Shown in pieces: positions 34,859-57,699 of a stretch of 64,000 nucleotides of DNA. Within the stretch, counting starts at the first letter, position 1, and each line of letters begins with the position of its first letter. This DNA is from Carettochelys insculpta. Its lineage: Eukaryota > Chordata > Testudines > Carettochelyidae. Where the stretch lies: NCBI RefSeq assembly GCF_033958435.1, contig NC_134150.1, positions 35,273,501 to 35,337,500 on the forward strand, written 5' to 3'. The notes beneath the pieces are model-generated. The model was given only the letters and a program-made list of their open reading frames with translations, was not told the DNA's origin and ran no database searches. The position numbers and the translations under genes were made by a program.

Positions 34859-36893
34859 CCCTAACCAAGTCCCTTTCTATCCCCCTTTTAAACTGTCTTG
34901 TGTGTGGCTGAGTCCTACCTCATCAGATTAAATCTGAAAGTGCTCCCCAATAAAACAACGAGCACCAAGGTGTTCTCCTTCAGCCAGTGAGCAGCTGCCT
35001 CACACTTCTGGAGAGAGAGGAGGACAGTTTGCCTTGGGGAGGTGACTGCCACGAACCTGTGTCCTCTGAGAAGCAATCTGGAGAGCCTCTGAATGCAAGT
35101 GAGAGTCCCCTTATACGCACTCCCATCTACTAGCAGCTCTTGCCTTTTTCCCTCACTGGGAGGAAGAAGAATCCTGCCCAAACAAAATGGCAGTTACATC
35201 TAATAACCATGATTGAACCCCCTTAAATTGGTGTAAATGTGTTTAAACAAGGAAAGCAAGCTGTTTTGCCTTGCTGGAGCGGGTAGCACTTCATCTCCCC
35301 CAGTGTCTTTGGCATCCTTCTGCTGGTGTCTGTTCCCTGCCATCTCAGGGCCCTGCAGCAACCTTCTTGCTCAACACAGTGTCCTGCTCTGAGGGAGAGG
35401 TAGCACTGATGCTGGCTCTTCTCCCAGATTATTTCTTACTGTCTGGGAGATGAGGGGAACTTTGCTTAGCCATGTCCTCTCTAGCCATGCTAGGCTCTTA
35501 AAGGCACAGTAATAGGATTCCTTTTGAATTTTATATCTTTTTGGGAGCCCTTTCCTCTCCTGCCATATCTCCTGAGGCTTTGTATGTGCACCCCAAACCC
35601 TTAAAGGGTCATGCCACATGGCCGGAAGGACAGGCTACCTAAATGTGACACTAATACCTGACTTGCAAGGATTTTTGTTAGAGGCACATTTTACATCCAA
35701 ACCCCAGAGAAGCCCAGTCCTTAAATGGACCTGACTCTGATCTTGGTCTTCAGCCATAGCCCCAAGTGCTATTTATCTCTTGCTCCCAAATTGGTGCAGG
35801 TAAAAGAGGACAGATGGCTTAGTTTTGGCTGAGTGCTCTCTGTTGCAAACTGAATTGCTCTGGTAACCAGCTGATGGGTTTCAGACTTCAACTGAGGCAT
35901 TCAGTGAGCTGCTCAACGGTAAATAGCATTATGCTGACAAAAGCAGCGGTGTAACCATGGACAAGGTGGAGGGTAGCAGAGGTCAAGACTTTCAGGGATG
36001 CTGTTGTTTTTGATTTCCCCAACATCATCCAGAAGTCTTTTAACATTGCCTAAAGACAGCAGTGCATCATGTGGGCACACTGAAGTCCTTTGTCCTGGAG
36101 AGCTGGAGCCGATACAGAGCCCTTTGGATTCTTTGCTTGCAGCTGCCACGGCTTGCGTGCAGAGGTAGCCTTACCTCGGAGCTTCCTTTTGATTGCTGGC
36201 TGGCTGGCATCAGCAGCAATTATTGTAGGTCTCTTGTATGGCAGGCTAAGTTCCCTGCCGCTTGCTTTCTTCTTCTATCTATGGCTTCAGAATGAAAACT
36301 ATGATTTATTTTTATCTGCAAGGGAGGATTTGACAGTTACAGAAGGTTTTGCCTGGTAAGGTAGTCCCACTGAACAGCAGGGTTCCCTGCAGCAGCTCCC
36401 CTTTAGATTACAGCGAAGCCACATGGTTGTACACCTTCTGAGTGTGGGTGATGAAGGGAGAAGAATGGGGAGGTGAATAGGAGTCTGGGTTGGCACAGCT
36501 GGTTGCTTTCTATTGTTCTGTCATTCTCTGGTTTCTGCTTTGAATTTACTTCCTTATATCCTAGGACAGAGGTGTAAAATGTCAGAGCTGAAAACTATTT
36601 GCTAAGCTTGCTTTGTTTAGGATGATTTGTTCACTGTGCATAATTAGCCAGAAATTAGTACTTTAGGGATATCAGGATGACTGATCAGCCTAGAAAGATT
36701 AGATTTTATTGTTGTAGCCAGTCTAACAAAAAAAAGAAACTATAGAGAACCATTAAATAAATATGTGAAATTAAAATCTCTATGGAACCTTCATGTTATG
36801 TTTCCAAAAAGAGACTATAATGATGATAATTAAATGATGACAATGTGGTCCATAATTTAGAAGCCCTAAAGACTCTACAAAGAGCTTACAAAT

Positions 36894-37170
36894 CTTAGGC
36901 TATGTCTAAACTGCAGGCTTCTGTCGGCAGGCTTCTCCTGACAGATGTCTGCCACTCCAGGAGTGTTCAGGCTTCCACCCAGTCATCCTTGTTCCTCAAG
37001 GAAGAAGGGCTGTTTGGGCAGAGAGGGGGTTTCCTCAACATTTGGCCCTCTGTGGAAAGACCAAATGTCAGGAAAGCCTCTCCCACCAGAACTATTGGCA
37101 ATAGATACGCAAATGCAATTTGCATATCTTTTGCTAACAGTTCTGGGCAATCCAGATATAGTCTACAGGT
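36894..37170. mobile_element. MITE candidate with 'TATGTCTA' left end
   Basis: The left end 'ttaggctatgtctaaactgc' matches the inverted ends of the element at 19813-20016. The right end near 'ccagatatagtctac' is a weak complement, so the right border is approximate. It includes 'ctgtcggcaggcttctcctg', typical of such elements. Confidence 0.45.
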
Positions 37171-37352
37171 ATTTACTCAGCTCTAAAATCTGTTTGTTCT
37201 GTCATAGCAAAAGTATTTAATATGGTACATTATTTCAAAAGGAAAAAAAGGAATGTTTCAAAAATATTGAAATAAGATGTTTTTCTCCTGCAAGAAGAAA
37301 CTGACGCTACCCTCTCCTCCCTCTGCCCATAATGCATAGATTGCAACTAGAG

Positions 37353-38228
37353 AAGTGGTTCCCAAACTTTTTGGCATCATGCCCCCCTTTTGATTTTTGA
37401 AAAGCCCTCACACCCCCCACCTCTTTACCATTATCCAATCCCCACCTTTAACAAAAAATTCAATTAGTAATTTAAAATAAACACAAAAACTTGATATAAA
37501 ATCTTATTTAAAATTAAAAATAATCACAAATAGTTTTTCTTGGTCCCAAAATTTAATAAAAACATAATTTAACAGGAGAAACAAATAAACTTAAAATGAA
37601 AGATGCTGCTGCGTTTTCTTCTTAGGTTGGGAAATCTTAGGAGACCAACTATGGACCATCCGGGCTAACGGCACAGGCTACACCTTGTGGGTGCCTAGTG
37701 CAGCCCAAGCAGGCCAGCTGCCTGAGCCCTGTGCCAGCCACATGGCCGCCCGAGCTCTGCGCTGCCAGGGATGCCTGCCCAAGCCCTGCACTGCCAGGGA
37801 TACCCGCCTGAGCCCCTGTACTGCCATGGCCAACTGGCCACCCAAGCCCCGAATTCTTCCGGGGTCAGCTGCCCGCAAACTGCCCGCACAAGCCGCGGGC
37901 CAGCTGCCCGTGAGCTACCTGCCCAAGCCCCTCCCCTACCCCAAACCTAGGCACCCCCAGTCCCCCATCTAAACCCCCTCCTCCCCACCCCAACCCACAC
38001 TCACTCACCTTTGCAAGAGGCAACTTGCTCTGTGTTGCCCTTTGTTGGCTGCTTGCTTTATAGAACAGCTGTGCTGGGTTGTTCACGTGAAATGACAGGA
38101 GCTGAGGGCCGGAAGCAAGGGCTGGCTCTTTCTTGAGGTGGAGAAAATGATGGGGTGGGTGGGTCACCACGTGTCCCCCCCCGTCATTTCTTCCTGCCCC
38201 CACCCCAATCCCAGTTAGGGAAACCATG
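37353..38228. mobile_element. hAT-like element (about 876 bp), decayed ends
   Basis: The left end AAGTGGTTCCCAAACTTTTT and the right end 'cagttagggaaaccatg' are imperfect inverted repeats of the 'cagtggttcccaaact' type. The flanks AACTAGAG (37345-37352) and AACTAAGT (38229-38236) could be a decayed 8-bp duplication (5 of 8). The interior holds GC-rich degenerate tandem units around 'ctgccagggatgcctgccc' (37700-37930). Confidence 0.6.
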
Positions 38229-38746
38229 AACTAAGTATCCTCTTCAGTGGAAAATGGTTCTGGCAAAGCTCTTCTGACCAGCTCTAGTACTGAGTGAAGA
38301 ATGATGAAATTTTTGCAGAATCATAATGCATCATTTGGCTATCATTTGAATAAATCACATGTAGGGCAATAGCAAGTTTTTTTTTTCCTGGAAATTAGAT
38401 TACATTACATTTTAAATTTCATTTAAAGGAAATGTATCTCTAAAAAGAATACACTTGCTGTTTTCTTCCACTGAGCTTCAAGAATTGGGGCATTTGCAAG
38501 ACATGGACAATTTGAGGCATACTTCAGTGACATTTCATTTTCTGAAAACAGAAAGTGTGTGTGTTGTGGGGGGAAGGCTACCATAACCCATTTCTTCCAT
38601 GGAATTATGAACCCACAGGTTTATACACAAGGAGCTCTTTCACCCCCCAAAAGAGCTTTAGCAGTACATTGCTTTAAAAAAAAAAAGTGAAGAAGTTTAA
38701 AAAATGATGTAGGTAAGCTGCTGTTTTCTTTGTTTCCTTATCATGA

Positions 38747-38992
<246 letters not shown>

Positions 38993-40262
38993 TAGGCAAA
39001 ATACAAACCCTCACTTAACTCCCTCCAGCAAACTTATAACTTAAATTCAAAATTCCGCCCTTGAATATATTCACCGTAATTCCTTTTGATTTCAGTGACC
39101 CATGCTCTGTAAGTTTGTGAGAAAACATATGTTCAGATTTCCTGTGCTCCACTCCTTAGTTGTTCGTATTTGGTAAGACATGCATGATGGGTCTGATCCA
39201 CATTCTAGTGAAGTTAATGACCAATGTCCCAGTGATTTCATTGGGCGCTTACTTGGGCTCTATTTGTACACAATAAAATAGATCATTTTCAAACCAGATC
39301 AGTGGGATGTGTCTAAGAAGTAGCTGTTTTGTTGTTGAAGGTTCAGATGGTTTTAGTCTCCCCTATATCTATGTCAAATAGATGGTCCGTTTCATCATTT
39401 GTCCCTGTTTGTATTTGGTAGCATTTGAGGCTGTATTTAATCAGTTGCTCACTTGGAAATTGGTTTCCTTGTTACTCTTAGCACCTGTTCTCTGGTTGTT
39501 TCCATCTTGGTACAAAAAAAAGTGCTGCATGTCAGAATTGCATACATTTTGGGTACATTTAGTACATTTTGAGGTAGAGGGGAGGCTGTATTTTTGTCTA
39601 CGTCCATGATGAGAAGGAAAGCAGTTTTTCGCCTCAAACTAAGATTTCAGCACTTCAGTACTTCCATAGACCCTTTGTAGAAGACTGAGAACCTAGGGAA
39701 ATACTGTGCTGGTGTAAACTGATGCAGCTGAGTTGACTCGAGAATTATTGCACAGCTTAAGCCAGTGGTATATTTGGCTCCATGTTAGGAGGCAGGAATT
39801 AATGGCAAACTGTTGTAATTAGTCCTCCTGCCATGACAGAGAGTGGTAAGGAAAACCTTTTATTAACTCAGTCTGTAGAACTGAAAACTTAAAATATAGA
39901 AAGCATTTTTAAGAAATACCGCCTCCTAGTTCAGCCTTTCAATTAATTGGTATCGTGGATGTTGTCTATACTGTCGTGGGCCACTGATGTAAGCTGCACA
40001 ACTTCAACTTCATCTGAAAATCTGAAGAAGTGAGTCTTACCTACAATAGCTCATTCCTCCTCTTCCTTAAGTGCCAGCTGGCGTAGGTGATCATGGCCCT
40101 CCATCCCTGTCTATTCTGAGTGCTATTTAGCATTTTTACATTGTTTCCGCACTGTAACCAGGAAATAATGTGGGGAAATAGGTGGTAAATGGGGTAGGGG
40201 TAGGGGTAGGCAGCGAGTGAAATAGCTCATTACCTAATAAATAAATTTTAGTCTTTCAGGTG

Positions 40263-40325
40263 ATACAGGGCTGCTTGTTTTTTGTGACGCTACAGACTAA
40301 CAGGGCTATCCTTCTGAAATTTCAG
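40263..40325 (-). repeat. Interspersed SINE-like repeat fragment, antisense
   Basis: 'gctacagactaacagggcta' followed by 'tccttctgaaat' is the complement of the family's 5' end (tcagaagg-atagccctgttagtctgt). The word TTTCAGG occurs on both sides (40252-40258 and 40320-40326) and may be a short target duplication. Confidence 0.55.
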
Positions 40326-40560
40326 GCACATGGATAACGTAGCTAAAATCAACATACTTAGGTCTGCTTACTGAAGTAAGTTGACAGCTGGTGCTCTTCC
40401 ACCAATTCTGCTTATTCTCATTCTGGTGGCCTACCAGCATCGACAGGAGAGTACTTAGTGGTCGATTTATTGTGTTTATACTAGACATGATATACTGAGC
40501 CATGCTGAATCAATCACTTCCCCTTGATCTGGCCTCTAGTGAAGACATGCCTTCAGGGAG
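40326..40560. repeat. MITE right part
   Basis: 'ataacgtagctaaaatcaac', 'tacttaggtctgcttactga', 'gatttattgtgtttatacta' and the end 'ctagtgaagacatgcctt' follow a reptile MITE order ending in a TAGACATA-like repeat. The left part is not clear. Confidence 0.4.
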
Positions 40561-40831
40561 ATTCAGCATTTAGCTGAAACATCATGGCTGTATATATATA
40601 CAGGGGTCATGCACATGTAGGTGCTGAGCAACCCCTTGTGAAAAATAGGAGTGAGTATGTCCTGCAGTAAGAGAGTGATTTTTAATAGAACCTAATTTTA
40701 TTCCTGTTGGTCAGTGATTGCAGAATTACATCATTGTCCTTGTTCATTTGCATTAATTGAGGTGTGTTCCTAGAGCACTTCAGTTTCAAAATAAGGTTAG
40801 CTCATTGATTTCTTCTGTTTAATCTTTGTAG

Positions 40832-40873
40832 AACACCAACTTAACCACTCAAGATCATGAGAGCATTATTGTG
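40832..40873 (+). CDS. CMIP: CMIP exon, 14 codons
   Basis: This 42-bp exon encodes NTNLTTQDHESIIV. The acceptor is TTTGTAG/AAC and the donor GTG/GTGAGT, phase 0 on both sides. It is too short to be found as an open frame alone; its position between its neighbours and the exact fit to CMIP (about residues 214-227) support it. Confidence 0.95.
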
Positions 40874-49833
<8,960 letters not shown>

Positions 49834-50810
49834 TGAGTGACTTTTTACAGCCTTTCCTACATCATAATTGTAACCATTAGGGGGCTTTTCCCAGAAATCT
49901 GTCTCCTTCAACATCTGTGTGCAGCCAGCAAGATAAGACAGGACTGTAAATCTAATGCTAGCACTGAAGTCCAGTGTTGGAGAGAGGCATCTGGTGCTGC
50001 CAATAAATTCTAAAAATAGCATTTGGAGGATGAAAATGGAAAACTTATTTGTACATTGAGACAGCATATTGTTGCTGGCAGCTATTGGTCTTTTATTATC
50101 CACAAGACATTCCCATTTCACCCCTCCAGGCCTCTTAGGATTATTGGACACGGTTTTCAGTGGGTGAAGCTAGTTCTTCTTCTCTTATTAGCTTTAAAAG
50201 ACAGACTCCAGTTTTTAGGCCAAGACCATCTGTTGTGATGAGCATTAACTTCAGTGGGAGTTGAGTGACCTCAAGTGTCTCTCAGTACAACTCAGCTCTT
50301 CTCAGGATTGAACCCTTAAAATTTTGCAACTCCTTATGCCTGAGTTTTGTAGGTAGTTCAGATTCCCTGCCCTCACAAGCTACTCTGTTTATTAGGCAGC
50401 CTGTGTGGTACAATGAAACCCACATTAGTAAATGGCTGCTCAAGTGATCACTGTGGAATGCTTGTGATAAAGATAAATTAGAATTGAATTCTGTACACTT
50501 GGAGATAGTTTGACATGGTCTCTGAGACACTGAAGTTGCCTATTGAGGCTAGTCTTCTGGGTAGGTTTCACTGGAGAGAATGTACTTTCAAGAGGGATTG
50601 ATACTGAAAGGATTTTCAGAACTAATTTATGGTGTGGAGATTTAAATTGTCAGATGGATGAATCCACAAAATCAAGGGATAAAATGAGATGCATGGTAGA
50701 GCAGAAGAATTAGAATGGAATATGTGTTCAAACAGTGAAGCTGTGACCCAAAGGGATTGCATGTCAGGATTCCTGGGTTTTATACTCAATTCCACTTGCA
50801 AGTTACAGTG

Positions 50811-51900
50811 TAATTAATAGATTCTAAGGCTAGAAGGGATTGTTGTGATCACTAGCAGAAACTTCTTGTATACCACAGGCCAGAGAAGTTCCCCAAAATA
50901 ATTCCTTCAGTAGATCTTTTAGGAAATCATCCAGTTGTGATTTTATTTGGGAGTGATTTTAAGGGAATTCACCATGACTCTTGCAAGTTAAATTATTCCA
51001 GTGGTTAATTATCTTCACTGTTTAAAATTTACACCTTATTTTCCATCTGAATTTGTCTAGTTCCCACTTCCAGCTGATGGTCAAATGTTTGTTTCCCTTC
51101 TACAGACTTACAGAAAATAAGCAGGTCACCCTTTAACCTTCAGTGTTAGACTCGAAGGAACTCAAATCTATTTAGTGCCTTGCTTTAAGGCATGTATTCT
51201 AAATCTTTAATCATTCTTGTGGCTCTTCTCTGATACCTGTCCAATTTATCAACATCCTCTTGAATAGTGAACACCAGAACTGGACACAGTATTCCAGCAG
51301 CAGTCACTCCAGTGCCAAATAAAGAGGTAAAATAACCTTTCTACTGTTGATTCACCTCTTTATTCATCCAAGGATCATCTCAGCCCTTTTGGTCAGTGTT
51401 ACACTGGGAGCTCAAGTGCAGCTGGTTATCCACCACAATACCCACGCTTTTCTCAGAGTCATTGCTTCCTAGGGTAGAATACTGCATCCTGTAAGTATGG
51501 CCTACATTCTTTGTTCCTAGATTAACGCTGAGCCATATCAAAAGGCATGTTGTTAGCTTGTGTCCCCCTTACCAAGCAATTCAGATTGCTCTGTATCAGT
51601 GACCTGTCCTCGTCATTATTTGCCACTTTCCCAGTGTTTGTCATCTGCAGAATTTTTCAGTTCTACTTTTATGTTTTCCTCCAGGACATTAAATGGTGTA
51701 GGGCCAAGAACAGATCTTTGCAGGTCCCCACTAGAAACACACCTGCTCAGTGACAACTCCCCATTTACAGTTACATTTTTGGACTTAGTGAGCCAATTCT
51801 AATCCATTTAATATCTAAGCCATGCGATTTCTCTATCATTTTAGTTAGCTTTTCAATTAAAATGTGTGATTCTATTTCAAGTGCTAGTATGTTATATCGA
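50811..51900 (-). mobile_element. CR1-like LINE remnant, antisense
   Basis: Many words in order match an old repeat that I know from turtle-type genomes and that is usually read against CR1: 'ctaaggctagaagggattgt', 'gaacaccagaactggacaca', 'gtattccagcagcagtcact', 'ctgtatcagtgacctgtcct' and 'ccccactagaaacacacctg'. The piece is about 1.1 kb, with no intact reading frame. Assignment to CR1 rests on memory of the family, so it is less sure than its being a repeat. Confidence 0.65.
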
Positions 51901-52306
51901 CTCTATTACCTTTATCAGCCAAATCTTTATCACCAAAAAGAACCAGGGTTGGTCTGGTAGATATCCTTTTTAGCAGCAAGCTGCTGTATTAGGAAGTTGT
52001 GAGTGGGTTGCTCTTTGACTAGATTCCTCCTTCCTGCCTCTTAGAAAATGTCAATGTTAGATCAATAGAGCGTTTGACTTGGGTTTACTTGGCATCTTGA
52101 GAGTTTGTGTGTGCTTAGGATGGAGGAGAAATACCTTATATTTATTCCAGTCTCTCTAACTCTTGATATTTGATATTTATTTTCCATAAACATGAACTCC
52201 CAGTCCCAATGTTATCTTGGGTGCTGCTCTTTTTTTCTCATTAAGCATGCGCGGTTTTGTGGTTTTCATTTCATCATGCAGCTGACACATACTTTATAAA
52301 CATATA

Positions 52307-52632
52307 CAAATTGAACCTTTCTGGTCTGGCATCTGTGGGACTGACTAGTGTCGAATGAGAGAATTTGCTGAATCATGGGAGGTCACTGTTATCTAGCAGC
52401 ATTAGCAACACTTCCACTGCTTACTGGGCTCTTAGAAGACATTTAGGGTTAAATTACAGCTAAATAACAGCACAGAAAACTGAGACCCAGCACTGGTGGC
52501 TGTAAACAAACTTTATGGAGCCACAGAAAACTTGGCTACACCGATGATAAATGGTAATCTGGCTAACTAAAATCATGCCAGACCACAGATGTTGCCAGAC
52601 AAGAGTGTGCTGGACTAGAGAGGTTGAACCTC
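52307..52632. mobile_element. MITE, about 325 bp
   Basis: The left end TTGAACCTTTCTGGTCTGGC and the right end complement to TTCAACCTCTCTAGTCCAGC are inverted repeats with several mismatches. The right end reads 'gctggactagagaggttgaa'. The interior 'agcagcattagcaacacttc' and 'gacatttagggttaaattac' belongs to one non-coding family. The border duplication is unclear (TA possible). Confidence 0.65.
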
Positions 52633-54289
52633 TAATTACAGGCATTTTCTTCCTTTCTCCTTCCAGTTCTCAGATTTCCTTTATGATGCCTCTGCATCAC
52701 TCTCAAGTCTTGTACAGAGAACTATAATTTCATTCCATACTTTACATGAACATAGGGCTTGTGACACTATCCACAGATATTTTGAATAAGCCCCTCAACT
52801 GAAACAGTGAGGATGGGGAGCCATTACTGATGTAAGGTATGCACATGTGTGCATATGTATCTGTTTTATCGTTAGGCATGCTGCTGAATTGGTCATCCTG
52901 GAGACCCAAGTCCACAAAATAAGTTCTGTACATGAGTAATGGTTATAGGAGAACCTGCGCAAGGCTTCTCTGACTGCCCTGCCGATATACCCTGAGAGAC
53001 AGTGCAACACTTTTAATAAAAAGAGAGCAGTAAAAAAATTTCTGGGGCAAATCCTCCACTGATGAAAATGTTGTATTGTAGTTCCAATGCCCTTCTGTTC
53101 CTATTCAAGCCCTGCTTCCTGCTGAAACTATTAACAAAGAGTTGCCAGTTAGTGTCCTTTCTAATGCTGGATATTTTCCCAAACCTGTCCTGAACTAGCA
53201 AGTTCTATATTTAATAACATTCATTATTTTAAAAATGAAAGAGAGAAGGAAGCAAAATACATCCCAGTGGACAGAAAATATCAATGCACAATATTCATTA
53301 TAAATTCATGGTCATTCAGGACTGGACTTGTCTTCGTAGGCAGTCACTAAAATAAGGTCCTTTTTACTGACAATAGTAAGCCAAGCATAAGTAAGTTGCT
53401 TAGCACTGAATTTAATTATTTAACTTGTCTGACTCAGTACTAACATTAAAAACAGTAGTCACCAAATATAATGTCTTTGATATCTAATTAACTTAGAGCA
53501 TCAGTGAGTAATATTTTGAAGCTAATTTTTATTATTTAAAGTCTCAAAAATAAGAATCCTTAACAGTATTTCCAGTTCTTCTAGCTCCCAAACAGTTGGC
53601 TCTTTTGAAGAAGTTCAGTTTTGTCATGCTCTTGAGATGACTATGATAAAACAGGAATGTTTGATTAACCAAAGATACATAACTTTAAAATTAAAATCTA
53701 CCTGAAAAACAAAATACAATCACCACCTATAAAAGAAAAGTCTACGCTAATGTTTAACAAGTTTATTAGCAGGTGAGCAACCATCTGGACAGATTTTAAA
53801 GAAGCTGTAATCTCACTTGGAATACAGTATGTTTTTTGTCTCTGAATGATGGGTCAAATTTAATGTCACACACACTCCCACATATCTTGAGCCCTATTGG
53901 TACTGTCAATACAAGTCAACACACCTTTCCCTTTTTTGAATGACAGTCTTATTTTTTCACTTTGAATCTATGGTACGTTGACTGAAAATTTACAATTGCA
54001 GATATTCAGCTAGAGCAGCTGCCATTGTCCAGTGCCTGGTTTCAGTGGAGATGATTCCCATGCACTGAAGAGTTTCCTGCACAATAAAAACACTTTCACA
54101 ACGTAGAGCAAATTTCTAGTGTAATGTCAGTAAGCTCTTCTCTGAGGTACAAAACTGCAGGGAGGGAAACATCTGCTTGCAAATTTGGATGTATCTCCCC
54201 TTTGTGTGGCTAGTTAAATTCACATACTAAGCCCTGTGCATCTGCAGCAGAGGAAAAGCTCCATGTGTATAGCTTGACTCTCTAGGCCA

Positions 54290-54600
54290 GAGGTGAGTAA
54301 ACTTTTTACATCAGGCCCCCAACTTGTCTAATGTAATCCAAACCAACAGAAATTTCAGTTTTCATATAATAAAAACAAAAAAACTAAAAAAAAGAACAAA
54401 AAAACCGCTTTCAGCCCATGTAAGAAAACTAAGTAAATACAATGTTAAAAGCTTTATTAATCGTTATAGAAATGTGAATATACCTACATACAAACAGTAA
54501 CATATTTCAACGTGCTTAATGATATGGATGAGCCTGAGACCCAGAAGCCGATGGTGCTGTGCTCACCTTAAGAAATTTCATGTTCCCCCAACGGGGCGCG
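54290..54600 (+). repeat. hAT-like element, left end and AT-rich body
   Basis: The start 'ccagaggtgagtaaactttt' is the left end of a reptile hAT-type element. An A-rich body and a GC-richer part (54540-54620) follow. No right end was found, so it is truncated or its right border is unrecognised. Confidence 0.45.
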
Positions 54601-57568
54601 TCCACCACTTTGTGCAGCCTTGCACTAGGGCACCAGTTGCAGACTGCACATGTATGCAGGCATCTCTGGGGTTGATTAGTCTTCAATTTCTGTGGGAGTA
54701 TTCCTACCTTTAGTATATAAGCAATTATGCTACCCCTACACCCCAAAAAAAGGTGTATTGCCCAATTCATGTCTTCTAGAGACATCTACTATTGTCAGCC
54801 TGGCTAATATATAAGTGAAAATAGTGGCTAAAGCAGCTGCAAGAGCAGAAGCTATTAGCAGGGACCGCAGCACTGGGGCTTGTGTGTTTTCCATGACTCT
54901 TTTTTTTCGTGTTTGTTTACACTGTTGTCTGCAATGTGCTGGGTGCTTTTGAAACCTAAAAGAGGTCCTAAGTTAATTATATAATAAAGACATAATGTTT
55001 GATGACTGTTATTTTTGATGCTGGTATTGTGTCAAACTCTTAAAAGAACAATTAAATTCAGTCCTAAGCAGCTTATTTATGCTTGGCTTACCACGGCTAA
55101 GGACCTTATTTTAGTGACTGCTAACTGAGATATCTCCTCCAGTCCTGGACAACTGTGGATTTATAATGGGTACTTTGTGCTGATGTTTTAGGGGTTGAAC
55201 ATTGAAGTACAGGACAGAGTGAAGTCTGGTAGCAGAGATGCTTGGACAAGCTCATCTTGCTGCTATTTGTGCTTTGTATCTACTACAAACATTAGAGGAC
55301 TTCACTCTCCAGTACTGTTGATCCACAACCAGCACAGCATTTGCCTTTAAAACAATAATGCTGAGCCCAAGAGACTTACAGCTCCTTTTCAGACAATGGC
55401 AATAGCTTTTTCTTTCTGACCCAAGAGAGTGCCCAGTAATAACGATTTCATGTCAAGCAGCCCCAAAAGTCCAGTCCAAATCTACATCAATTCACACTGC
55501 CCCAACCTCAGTTTCTCTGACTGCATGCATCCACTGCAGCTTGCACAACCTCCTTTGCATTCCCTGCATAAGTCAGCACCATACCCTGCATATCCCCAGC
55601 AGATTCTCTGCTGTCATGTTTATCAGGGTTGCCCTGGGCTGCTAATATGTTTTGGATTGTTTGCGCCGCATATGACATGTGGGCAGATTTTCATTTTGGT
55701 GAAAGGTGATACCTAGAAAGGAAAATGTATTATTTCTGAGGGCAGATGATTGTGATGGCCCTCAGGCAAGTGCAGTTTAGTCAGGGATTATTTAATTATT
55801 ATTGCTGGCTAACATACTGGACTGACAGAGACCGTTTTCCGGGTAAATTGAATTGTTTGCAGTGACAAGTGGTCACTCTGACAACCTTCACATGTTTAGT
55901 ACCGGATACCCGGTCTGCTGCTAGCTTTCTGTGAACTTTGCAGAAAGCTCCATGCTCAGTAACGTAGAATCTTGACTTTCATTTTTACATGGTTTGGAAA
56001 TTTCAGCTGAAATGTTGAATAATGATCTACTGGGGCTTCTTTCTCGCAGAAGCCCTTCATGGGAATAAAGGCTTGTGATTAGTGAGTCTCAGCCTTCAGT
56101 TCAGCAGCCTGTCGGGGGGCAGTGATTTCATAGGCACTTTTCGTTGTGCCTTCTGCTTCTTTGTGCACTGTCCCTCCCCTGCTGGGGCCTCTCTTTCCTG
56201 CTCATTGTGGTAGTTGTTAACCTCCAACCAGAGATACTACAACTCCCTCCCTTCCTTTTTCCTGTTTTAAATAGTCCTGACTTGTGCAGCAGGGCTTCAG
56301 AGCTTGACGGGGATGGGGACGAGAAAAAAAAAAAGGGGGGCGGGGGGAACGGACACAAACAGCCTTACCAGTGCAGTAACCTGAGGGGATTTTCAGAGAG
56401 TGAGACTGTGTTTGAAAAGTGAGTTGGTGGGAGAAGAATGAGACATTGCTGCTGGATTCTAATCAGCTTTAGTTTCATTCTTGTTATTTTTCTGTAGTCT
56501 TTATTTCATGTTTCTGTAGTCACGATTTGGCTGATAGCAACCATTACTGAAGAGTGACTTGCAAAGGAGATTAGATGCCCAACAAGAGATTACCTGTGTT
56601 GAAATTACACTTTTGTGTCCAAATTCTAAACAGTGCACTTTGAGTAGTTTTCTTTTTTCCTAGTGTTTAAAATGGAATCTCATTTATTACTGATGTTCCT
56701 CGCAGACCTTCCTCCACAAAAGACAAGTGCTGCTTGAAGTAAACATCCCAGCTTTAGTATAGAGTCAGATTTCTGCATGAGTGTGTCTGCAATGTCTCAC
56801 TCTCTTCCTCTTTAGTAAAGTTGCTTTCTTTCCTCTTCCCAGTTTCCTTTGATGATCAGTCCAAAACATTTTTTTGATTAGTGCATTTTTTAACTGCAGA
56901 ATTCTCCAGATTTTACAACAAAGGATTTTCACAGTGTAAAAATTAACCGAAGATTTCACAGGACCTTCAAGTGTTAAACCTCAAATTAGGTTTAAGCTTT
57001 TAAGCTTCTGTTGGGAAAGATCTTTGGGTGCTTAATTCAAATACATATTGAAGAAGCCTTGAATTTCTTAGCCCAGTCTTTTGCAGTGGTCTGTCACTTG
57101 ATTTAAAATATCACTTTTCTCATTGACTGCACTGCTTCTAAATATCAACAGTCCATGTACCGTAGAAACTGGGAATGGAGGTTGTTTGTAACTCTGAAGA
57201 AAATGTTACAGCAAGTCTGTCGAACGTTTACAACTGAACGTTGACTTAATACAGCTTTGAAATTTTTACTCCTGAGAAGAAGAGCTGCTTTTAAGCACCT
57301 TCATTTAAATGAAACAAACACAAGAATGTTTTTTCCTAATCTTGTTAGATCTTTTCCCTTAAACTTTCCCTTTTTTGTTTTAATATAGTACTGTACCGTG
57401 TATGTGCCCTTCCTCCTCCATATATTACCTTTCCTTCCCCCCGCTACAGTTTGATAGTGTATTTCTGGTTCCAAATAAGAGAGGTGGTTGGTTGGTCAGT
57501 TTGTAACTTCAGGGTAACTTTGAGGTTATGCTATACAGTAAACCCTTGAGATACACACAGTCAAGTTG

Positions 57569-57664
57569 ACCGGCATCTGATGAAGTGAGTCTGTGCTCAC
57601 AAAAGCTCATGCTCAAAACTTTTCTGTTAGTCTATAAGGTGCCACAGGACCCTTTGTTGCTGTT
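57569..57664 (-). mobile_element. SINE-like insertion with 14-bp target duplication
   Basis: The insert reads on the minus strand as the GTTAGTCT family ('ggcaccttatagactaacag', 'gtgagcacagactcacttca', 'tcagatgc'). It is flanked by ACACAGTCAAGTTG (57555-57568) and ACACAATCAAGTTG (57665-57678), one mismatch in 14. A duplication of that length fits LINE-type target-primed insertion rather than a DNA transposon. Confidence 0.7.
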
Positions 57665-57699
57665 ACACAATCAAGTTGTGTGTGTCTTGGGTTTACGTG

